Source: Bacteroidota bacterium (GTDB lineage Bacteria; Bacteroidota; Rhodothermia; Rhodothermales; UBA10348). Taken from it: a stretch of 35,881 nt of DNA. Numbering within the stretch: position 1 is the first letter of the stretch; each line of letters begins with the position of its first letter. The DNA is taken from positions 1 to 35,881 of the forward strand of contig JAJCYP010000087.1 of the NCBI GenBank assembly GCA_029262855.1, in the 5' to 3' direction. The position numbers were made by a program, and so were the translations under genes. The notes beneath the pieces were generated by a model that saw only the letters and a program-made list of their open reading frames with translations, was not told the DNA's origin and ran no database searches. Positions 7,716-13,783 of the stretch are shown piece after piece.

Positions 7716-8339
7716 TTAGCAGCAGCACGACGAACTCGCCATACCCCAGTGTGTCAGGCTATTCTTCCCGATGACCGTGGCCTGTCCGGTCGCAACGTTG
7801 ATGTCTAGGAGCTCACCTGCTCCAGAACTTCCGAAGAGTCGGCAGCAGAAGAACGTCAGGCCATAGACCGAACTGAGTCCCGTGGTCCCTATCGTGGATG
7901 CCGCCCCGGTATTGCGGTCTATGCGGGCGAGCACCACTCCGCCGGTAGCGTTGAGCGCCCCGAAGAGAACACCATTCGAGTCGATAGCCAGATCGCCGCT
8001 CGATGAGAGGCCGCTCCCGAAACTTCCGACAGCCGTCCCCGCTCCCGTTACAGGATTGATTTCAATCAGCTGCGCTCCTGCAGCCGCGTAGATGGTTCCG
8101 TCTGGCGCGACAGCCAAACCATTGGTCGAGAAGCCTGTCGCCCCAACCGCGGCACCGGCGCCCGTGGAGGGATCAATCCTCAGAAATTGTGAGAAGCTGA
8201 CTCCATACAAGGTCGGGCCGTGAAAGGCTATGTCGGTGACATGAGAAATCCCGACAGGTCCAACTAGTCTCGGTGAAGCCGTTGCCGGGTCCAGGGTATA
8301 TAGATTGCTAGTCGGGTCGACGACATAAAGTTTGTTCAT
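7716..8339 (-). CDS. Small beta-propeller-like protein with a C-terminal Cys-Cys-Cys
   Basis: This 207-residue protein is built from about five repeats of some 40 residues, each with a DP.TG....VG.TG core (IDPSTGAGAAVGATG, INPVTGAGTAVGSFG, IDRNTGAASTIGTTG, INVATGQATVIG). This resembles DUF4394/YncE-like propeller blades. No signal peptide is visible. It ends in SSSCCC, and a CC pair also occurs near residue 173 (FFCCRLFG). A GAGG ribosome site lies eight bases before the ATG. As the first gene of the oxidase operon it may be a scaffold, a metal or quinone-related partner, or even a protein substrate. None of these is established. A cysteine tail of this kind is unusual for a propeller and may form disulfides or bind metal. 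Confidence 0.8.
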   Translation of the reverse strand: MNKLYVVDPTSNLYTLDPATASPRLVGPVGISHVTDIAFHGPTLYGVSFSQFLRIDPSTGAGAAVGATGFSTNGLAVAPDGTIYAAAGAQLIEINPVTGAGTAVGSFGSGLSSSGDLAIDSNGVLFGALNATGGVVLARIDRNTGAASTIGTTGLSSVYGLTFFCCRLFGSSGAGELLDINVATGQATVIGKNSLTHWGMASSSCCC

Positions 8340-8416
8340 GTTTGAACCTCTTCAGGGACAGTTGTGCGCGCGAAAACGTGAACCTACTTCTGATGCAATC
8401 CGAGGCCTTAGTCTTT

Positions 8417-8548
8417 TCGCACCATTCTGAAGGCTATTTCGCACCTTTCCGAAGGCAATGTCGCACCATCCCGATGGCTATTTCACACCATCCCGATGGC
8501 TATTTCGCACCATCCCGATGGCTATGTCGCACCGACCCGGTGGCAATT
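8417..8548. repeat. Six tandem 22-bp repeats, each with an internal palindrome
   Basis: Six units of exactly 22 bp start at 8417, 8439, 8461, 8483, 8505 and 8527. The core of units 3-5 is CCATCCCGATGG, a 5-bp inverted repeat around CC. Unit 2 keeps the symmetry with changed bases (CCTTTCCGAAGG). Unit 6 can pair as CACCG/CGGTG. The array lies about 80 bases upstream of the first gene of the amino-acid-oxidase operon. A phased protein-binding array or the multiple-repeat end of an IS21-type element would both fit. There are no spacers, so it is not CRISPR. Confidence 0.85.
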
Positions 8549-8554
8549 TGTTCG

Positions 8555-8645
8555 TCAACCGAGCATCTCCGACAGGACCCCCGCCGACGCCTCAATGGCC
8601 TCGCCCAGCGAGCGTACCGACCAGCTTCCCGGCCGTCCTTGATCA
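8555..8645 (-). pseudogene. Decayed 3' end of a divergent alaS
   Basis: Read on the minus strand this segment encodes GEAIEASAGVLSEMLG followed by TGA, identical to the C-terminus of the intact AlaS whose gene ends at 14649 with TAG. Upstream of a roughly 75-base deletion, which also shifts the frame, it encodes AGKLVGTLA, again identical to AlaS. Within the aligned codons about nine third positions differ and no amino acid changes. This shows it comes from a functional but diverged alaS and is not a recent local copy. Similarity fades beyond about 8645. Confidence 0.88.
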
Positions 8646-8839
8646 TAGCCGCCATGTCGCCCCGCTTTCTGTCGCGACTTGGAGGGTACTCGTAGGCGGG
8701 ACTGTACAATCGCTCCCCTTGGGCACCTGCCAATCTGGCGTCGCTGCTCCCGGGGACGGTGACCTCCGGTCGAGAATGATCGTACCCACTGGAGCGAAAA
8801 CCTTGTGAAAGCTCCTTTCAATTGAGAGAATCGAAGTAG

Positions 8840-9060
8840 GAACACTCGGACCGCATCCAAAGACTCCGAAAGGGGCTCGCTCTCGGGCAGGTGGCACCCG
8901 TCCATGTCGCCGCCTACCTGAAACAGCGCGGCGCCGTGGCCACCATCAGTCAGCACCGCGCAGCGCTAAAGGTGCCCTTTGACCGATCGCGCCCTCACCC
9001 ATTCGATGCTCTATACGTTCGGCCGGGTGTCGGCGGTCACCGGGTTCTTGAGCGAGTCCT
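8840..9060 (+). pseudogene. Decayed tyrosine recombinase (phage-type integrase) fragment
   Basis: One frame gives KGLALGQVAPVHVAAYLKQ and then TISQHRAALKVPFD, matching the N-terminal core-binding (SAM-like) domain of tyrosine recombinases, where PVHVAAYI and QHLAALR..FDW are typical. From about 8981 another frame gives DRALTHSMLYTFGRVSAVTG, matching the start of the catalytic domain (RDRALI.LM.YTFARV.A..G). The linker between the domains is deleted with a frame change, and the catalytic Arg-His-Arg-Tyr region downstream is gone. Its right end runs under the antisense 3' end of the P450 gene. It is next to the alaS relic, so both probably record one integration event. Confidence 0.75.
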
Positions 9061-10317
9061 GGCCTCGAGCTTTTCCGGAGAAGACCCCGTCGTTGATTTC
9101 GCGCGGTATGTGAGCGAAGCGTCGACGGCGAAAGAGACTAGTCGGCCGCCCCGCCCCCTTGGGAGCGATCCGCGGCGGACGAGGGCGATGTGGCTTGCGT
9201 CGGAGCAGACGTACCGAAGGGTCTCGATCATCAGAGACATCGAGAGGCGCCGGCCGGGGCAGTTCCGCTTCCCCATGCCGAAGGGCAAGTAGCTGAACCC
9301 CTTCGCCGCCCTCGGGTCCTCGAACCGCTCGGGATGAAATCGATGGGGGGCGTCCCAGTAGTCCGCGTTCCGGTGGAGCGGGCAGACCGAGATCATGAAC
9401 TCGTGCGGCGGCGTGCCTATCGCGGGGGCGCCGTCCGCCAAAACCGGCTCGTAGCCGAACTGCCGGAACGGCGGGTAGAGGCGGAGCACCTCGAGAGCAA
9501 AGTAATTGGCGAACGCCGGGTCCTCGCGGATCCGCTTCTGGTACCGTGGCCGAGCCGCCAGGCAGAGCAGGGCGGACCCCAGCGCGGACGCGAGGCTGAA
9601 CGACGAAACGAGCATGCTCCGGATCTCGCCCATAAACTGGGCTTCCGTGATCTTACCCGAGGTCCTGAGGTCGGCGAGCGCCTTGAGCCAGGAGTCGGGC
9701 TTCGGGATCGAGAAGTCGCACACCATCTGGTCGAGCGTTCGAGCGATCCTCAGCATGGTGTAGTCACGTTTGAAGACAGTCCGCTCCAGGACGTACCGGA
9801 CCGGAAGGAGCGCTTTCGTGTGCAGCCGGAGGGATAGCATGATCCCCTCGAGTACCATGGTCCGTGTCCCGTGGGGGAATCGGGTTTGTGAGATGCAGTC
9901 GTCGAGGGGCTTTAGCACTTCCACGCCGAGTGTGTGCTCCAGCATGGCCCGGTAGAGCTCCCGGATGAGGGGGTCGGTGAGGAGGACCGTCCGCTCCCCC
10001 TCGTCCAGCGGCGGCAACACACCGTAGACGATCGCTCGCGCCATCTTGGGGATGACGGCCTCGCGCGGCATGTACGCGAGCGACATCCGCTTAAGCCACC
10101 GCGCATGCCCGTCCTCGCTGACGACGATGGATTGCTGACTCAGGTGGAACTGAGTCAGCATTTCCATCACGAACCTCGAGCGGGTGAACGGCGTCCTTGC
10201 ATAGGCGGCGATCCGCTCGGGATCGGAGCTGTATTCGAGACGGTTCTTGAGCCATGGCAGAGAGTAGACTCTCCCGGTCCCCAGCCACTTGAAGGCGTCT
10301 AGCAGACCCCGACTCAC
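9037..10317 (-). CDS. Cytochrome P450, translationally coupled to the borosin-like gene
   Basis: The likely start is the GTG at 10317, which overlaps the TGA of the upstream gene in GTGA. This gives 426 residues. A longer frame to 10623 lies wholly inside the upstream gene and is compositionally aberrant. The heme-thiolate loop is FGMGKRNCPGRRL, with Cys near 353. The ExxR motif is in ALEVLRLYPP, and the PERF region is HPERFE. The I-helix region reads MLVSSFSLASALGSALL and lacks the usual acid-alcohol (A/G)Gx(D/E)T pair used for O2 activation. No membrane anchor or signal is visible. The last 25 or so residues lie antisense to the integrase relic and may be a recent extension. Tight coupling suggests that it acts on the product of the partner gene, but the reaction is unknown. 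Confidence 0.87.
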   Translation of the reverse strand: MSRGLLDAFKWLGTGRVYSLPWLKNRLEYSSDPERIAAYARTPFTRSRFVMEMLTQFHLSQQSIVVSEDGHARWLKRMSLAYMPREAVIPKMARAIVYGVLPPLDEGERTVLLTDPLIRELYRAMLEHTLGVEVLKPLDDCISQTRFPHGTRTMVLEGIMLSLRLHTKALLPVRYVLERTVFKRDYTMLRIARTLDQMVCDFSIPKPDSWLKALADLRTSGKITEAQFMGEIRSMLVSSFSLASALGSALLCLAARPRYQKRIREDPAFANYFALEVLRLYPPFRQFGYEPVLADGAPAIGTPPHEFMISVCPLHRNADYWDAPHRFHPERFEDPRAAKGFSYLPFGMGKRNCPGRRLSMSLMIETLRYVCSDASHIALVRRGSLPRGRGGRLVSFAVDASLTYRAKSTTGSSPEKLEARTRSRTR

Positions 10318-13247
10318 CGGCCGGAGGCTTGGTCGAGCTTCCGCTTGCGCAGCCGCAGCCGGACTTTGTGGTAGGGGAGGCACACTTTTAAGGCGGCCTT
10401 GAGGGCCAGGTACCGGAGCGGATACGGGAGTCGGAGCTTCGCGAGCGGCCGGAGCCCGTACGCGTAGACCTCGTCCACCAGTTCCGCGTCGTCGTAGGCC
10501 GTGGCCTTCTTGTCGACGAGGTCGGCGGTCGCGATCTTGTAAAGGTCCTTCGCAAGGTCGAACTCGCCCTCCTTGATCAGGGCCGTGATCGGGCGGAGGT
10601 GACGGACCCAGAACGAGTGCCACTCCGCCTCCGTGGAGCGGTCTACGATCGTCGGCGCTACCTTGTAGTAGAGCTCGACCGAGGCGCGGTCTTCGCCGCT
10701 CGTCATCTGGGCGTCGCGGAGGTAACGGGCCAGCCGGAGCGGCTCGCTGTGGTCGGGGAGTCCGAGGCTGCCCACGACGGCCGTGGTCAGGAAGCAGACG
10801 CTGTCGTCGGCGTCGTCGGCGTCGTTATCGTCGTTGTCGTCGTCGTTGTTGTCGTCGTCGTTGTTATCGTCGTCGTTGTTATCGTCGTTATCGTCGTTGT
10901 CGTCGTTGTCGTCGTTATCGTCGTTGTCGTCGTCGTCTCCACCCGGATTGTCTTCGTCGTTGAACTCGTTGGCCTCGTCCTCCGGCACGCCCTCGTTGTC
11001 CGGGTTGTCCTCAAGGTCGCCCCCATTCTCTTCGGCGTTCTTGAACTTGCTTGAGAGGTAATTGAACCCCTTCTTCGCGAGGTACTTCATGACCTCGAAG
11101 ATGACCATGGCACTGACCAAGACGAAGATCTGGGTCCCGATTTTCACCCATGCCTGGTCCGCACTCTCGTCCGAACCTGGGGTCGGGGGCGGGTCCGTGC
11201 CGAGGATCCCGTTCACGTTCGGGCTTGAGGGCTTAGTCCCGGAGTAGTAGTACCCGAAGAAATTGGGGCCGGTGTACTCGTTGTCGCTGTAGATTTGGAA
11301 GTACGCCCACTGCATGTAGAGGATGAGTGTGTCGCTCCCGATCGTCGCTTCAAAGTAGCTGTAGAACGGGTTGAACGTGGCGTCCACCGTCGTCCCCTGG
11401 TACGTGATCTTCGACCCATCAGAGGATATCGTCAGCGTGGCCGACGACGAATCGACCGTCGCGGTGTAGTCTCCGGCCCAGAATGAGGGGTCGTCGACGG
11501 TGGCCGCCTTGAGGGCGGCCTCTGAGGACCAAACGCTCCGCCGTCCGGCCGAGGTGATCTCTGGTTCGCTGCTGCTAGTCAGCGAGACCGAGACGTCAAA
11601 GTCCGTCGTGTCCGTCCCGTCCTCGGTCACGACACAGGACGAGAACGTGATCGAGCCGGTGTACGTGAAGCTTCCCGTCGGCGACACGATAAACGCGCCC
11701 GTGGTGCCGTTAAACGCACTCCCTGCGGTGATGTCGATGAGCTCTTTCGAAGTCGGAGTCGCCACCTTCAACTGGTAGACTCCGTTGTTGCTATAGATCT
11801 TGATCAGCAGGCTCGGCTGCCCCGCCGCATCGAAGGTCTGGTACGTTCCGTACAGGATCGAAGGGCTGGTCCCGAACGGGGGGTACGTGACGTTTGAGCC
11901 GTCGTTGCTGGAGTCGCCGACCGAGTCGTACGAGCCCCCCGTCACAGTTGTGATCGAGTCCTCGACATCCTGCACTGACACCCCGGAGTAGCCGGCGTTA
12001 TTGATGTAGGTCTGGACCGCATCGCTGGCCTGCTGCTCCGTGTCCCCGTTGCTGAGGGCAGAGTAGTACGTGCTGTACAGGTCAGACGCTGTGCCGTTCT
12101 CCAGCAGGCTATTCAGGAAGTCGTTGACGGTGGGCTGGCTGGCGTCGTCGTTCTTAGCCGCGTAGGAGACCCGACTGATCGACCCAGAGAGCAGGGCGCG
12201 CTGTTCGAGCTTGGTGAGGGGGTGAGACTCGACGACTGCCTTCGGATCGCTCTTGAACGCCCTGAGCGTGCTCGGGTCGGTCGCGAGACTGTGGATGAGG
12301 TCCAACATCGGCCCGTTCGCTCGCCGCTGGACGTATCCCTCGGGAAGTTGGTGATACGGCAGGTTTGCGGCGACCTTCCTTGTCTTGTCCGTGTTGGACT
12401 TTTCCCAGTCCGTCGGGCCCATCACCAACTTCGCGCCTGCCCGGCCGTAGCCGGCCTTATCGACGCGGTCCGCCTCCGCACCTCGGAGGGCCTTAGGGGG
12501 GATGTAGAGCGTTGAGACGCCGGTCACGTGGCGGCGGACTGTGTCCGGGTCGAGGAGGTTCGAGAGGTCCAATTCGACCTTCTCCGACTCGATGCCCGGG
12601 AAGTTCGACCCCCGGTACAGGACGCACGGCGTGTCGCCCCCGTAGTCCTCCATGAGGGCCTCAATGAGGAGGGGGAATTTAGCCTTCTCGTAGCCTGAGA
12701 AGTCGAATTTCCCGTCGGCGAACGCGCCGATCTGGAGCATGATCACCTGGCTGGTCGGGTCCAGCGGGCGCTTGCGGAGGTAATAATCATTCGCGTCGAC
12801 GATCATGCAGCCGTTCCGCGAGGGATCCACCTCAAGGTCAGCGAAGAGGTAGTCCATCGTCGTAATCCCTGGGTACAAGAGGGCCTCGTGGCCCTCCTGG
12901 CGGGCCTGGTACAGCACTCGACGGACTGCCTTCACAAACACGCCTGGGTGCCCGTAGTACACGCCGCACACCGACTCGCCGTCTCGGACCGCGGCCAGCA
13001 TGGCCTCTGCCATCTGGAGGTATGTGATGTTCCGACGCTTCCCCGTTCCGTAGTACTGGTAGAGGTCGTGGCACTGGCTGTTTAGCGAGCGAATAAAAGA
13101 GGCGGTAACGCCGTCTGCAGCGTGGTAGAAGACCCGATCCGCAGCCTCGATCTCGCCGACCGCCTCAAGCGTCAGGTGGGAGATAGCCTTGAGGCCTGTA
13201 CCGACGAATGCAATCCGACCCTTTGATTTCTCGCTTTTCTTTTTCAT
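10314..13247 (-). CDS. Borosin-type SAM methyltransferase fused to beta domains, TM helix, Asp/Asn linker and CFLTTA domain
   Basis: The 977-residue protein starts at the ATG at 13247; a GTG at 13268 is possible. Residues 10-255 form a tetrapyrrole-methylase-fold SAM methyltransferase of the OphMA/SonM borosin class. Visible motifs are RIAFVGTGLKAISHLTLEAV, the YQYYGTGKRRNITYLQMAE segment, VCGVYYGHPGVFV and LYPGITTMDYLFADL. Residues 318-362 (LATDPSTLRAFKSDPKAV, PLTKLEQRALLSG) match the LigA-like/borosin-binding module found in borosin precursors. Two beta-rich stretches follow (about 455-560 and 590-670), then a transmembrane helix (about 700-722), an acidic Asp/Asn tract (768-814), and a C-terminal domain starting SVCFLTTAVVGSLGLPD. 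Borosin enzymes methylate backbone amides of a fused or separate peptide. Which part would be the substrate core is unclear. The call of a methyltransferase of this class is firm; peptide N-methylation is an inference. Confidence 0.85.
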   Translation of the reverse strand: MKKKSEKSKGRIAFVGTGLKAISHLTLEAVGEIEAADRVFYHAADGVTASFIRSLNSQCHDLYQYYGTGKRRNITYLQMAEAMLAAVRDGESVCGVYYGHPGVFVKAVRRVLYQARQEGHEALLYPGITTMDYLFADLEVDPSRNGCMIVDANDYYLRKRPLDPTSQVIMLQIGAFADGKFDFSGYEKAKFPLLIEALMEDYGGDTPCVLYRGSNFPGIESEKVELDLSNLLDPDTVRRHVTGVSTLYIPPKALRGAEADRVDKAGYGRAGAKLVMGPTDWEKSNTDKTRKVAANLPYHQLPEGYVQRRANGPMLDLIHSLATDPSTLRAFKSDPKAVVESHPLTKLEQRALLSGSISRVSYAAKNDDASQPTVNDFLNSLLENGTASDLYSTYYSALSNGDTEQQASDAVQTYINNAGYSGVSVQDVEDSITTVTGGSYDSVGDSSNDGSNVTYPPFGTSPSILYGTYQTFDAAGQPSLLIKIYSNNGVYQLKVATPTSKELIDITAGSAFNGTTGAFIVSPTGSFTYTGSITFSSCVVTEDGTDTTDFDVSVSLTSSSEPEITSAGRRSVWSSEAALKAATVDDPSFWAGDYTATVDSSSATLTISSDGSKITYQGTTVDATFNPFYSYFEATIGSDTLILYMQWAYFQIYSDNEYTGPNFFGYYYSGTKPSSPNVNGILGTDPPPTPGSDESADQAWVKIGTQIFVLVSAMVIFEVMKYLAKKGFNYLSSKFKNAEENGGDLEDNPDNEGVPEDEANEFNDEDNPGGDDDDNDDNDDNDDNDDNDDNNDDDNNDDDNNDDDNDDNDADDADDSVCFLTTAVVGSLGLPDHSEPLRLARYLRDAQMTSGEDRASVELYYKVAPTIVDRSTEAEWHSFWVRHLRPITALIKEGEFDLAKDLYKIATADLVDKKATAYDDAELVDEVYAYGLRPLAKLRLPYPLRYLALKAALKVCLPYHKVRLRLRKRKLDQASGR
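10802..10945. repeat. Trinucleotide-rich tract coding for Asp/Asn
   Basis: About 140 bases consist almost only of GAC, GAT, AAC and AAT codons on the minus strand, giving a low-complexity DDN run in the borosin-like protein (residues near 768-814). It is a simple-sequence tract prone to length change. It makes a long, acidic, probably disordered linker between the transmembrane helix and the last domain. Spurious Val- or Ser-rich frames on the other strand come from it. Confidence 0.9.
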
Positions 13248-13347
13248 GATCTGGTGGATCACTCTCACTGACCCTATTAAGGTGAATCACGCCCGGGTTC
13301 GTAGCGCGCCCGATGCCTCGAGCGACCGGACCACTTCGCGAAAGCGT

Positions 13348-13376
13348 CACTTCGGGTTGTCTGGCGTCCCGAAGTG
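13348..13376. promoter_or_regulatory. 9-bp perfect inverted repeat, possible operator
   Basis: CACTTCGGG (13348-13356) and CCCGAAGTG (13368-13376) are perfect inverted repeats around an 11-base spacer, about 100 bases upstream of the borosin-like start. The centre-to-centre distance of two DNA turns suits a dimeric regulator. There is no adjacent T tract, so a terminator is less likely. Confidence 0.45.
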
Positions 13377-13734
13377 CGTGAAAGCCGCGTTAAAACTTTA
13401 CGAGTCGTGGAATAGAAGCACAATGGCAGTTTTTGACCATTCTGGTGCTCAGTTTTGAGGCGAGATGACTATTGCGTTTGAGGGCTGTTTGTGTTATGGC
13501 CGGTATCAAGTAGGGGCTAACAAGGGCGTATCGGCAAATTCTCCGCGCCGCTCATATCGGTGCAGCGCCAGCTGATGCTCATCTGACTCTTAATCAGAGG
13601 ATCGCATTGTCCAGCCTGTGGATCTCCTCAATCGAAAGTGGCCGGCCAACCTGGCGGTTGGCTCATCCAGACAACCTGACCGAAGAATGGGTTTTCCGAC
13701 TGTGGGAACGAGCGAGTGGGCTTGTCCAGGATGA

Positions 13735-13767
13735 CCCACCAACGGATGTGCGAGCGCATCAAATCCC
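13735..13767. repeat. Direct repeat copy 2 (partner at 768-804)
   Basis: Bases 13735-13758 match 768-791 at 23 of 24 positions, and CAAATCCC follows in both. This copy lies 17 bases from the 3' end of the GGGP synthase gene, at the right edge of the accessory block. Confidence 0.65.
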
Positions 13768-13783
13768 ACTTAGCGCCGGGTCC

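Larger units (their letters stand above)
13248..13783. other. Non-coding gap upstream of the borosin-like gene
   Basis: No credible gene was found on either strand. The gap holds the likely promoter of the borosin-P450 unit, an inverted repeat at 13348-13376, and the second copy of the 24-bp direct repeat at 13735-13758. Its right end is the 3' end of the GGGP synthase gene. Confidence 0.6.

Noticed and set aside
8417-8548. CRISPR array
   Set aside because: The 22-bp units are directly adjacent with no unique spacers, and no cas genes are present.
8342-8808. Plus-strand frames with HPDGYF-type repeats as a small repetitive protein
   Set aside because: The frames just read through the 22-bp repeats. 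The unit is not a multiple of three, so the peptide frame drifts, and no family or ribosome site is seen.
8891-9292. Plus-strand frame as an intact small gene
   Set aside because: Its first part is the decayed recombinase and the rest is antisense to the P450 gene.
10318-10623. N-terminal 102-residue extension of the P450
   Set aside because: It overlaps the coding 3' end of the upstream gene in another frame and is Arg/Pro/Gly-rich. The GTG in the GTGA overlap is the natural start.
10599-11061. Val-rich and Ser-rich plus-strand frames, and a Thr-rich minus-strand frame
   Set aside because: All are out-of-frame readings of the Asp/Asn trinucleotide tract in the borosin-like gene.
13500-13570. 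Integron attC-like site (GGGCTAACAAGGGCG)
   Set aside because: The core does not fit RYYYAAC/GTTRRRY, and no paired arm or integron integrase was found.
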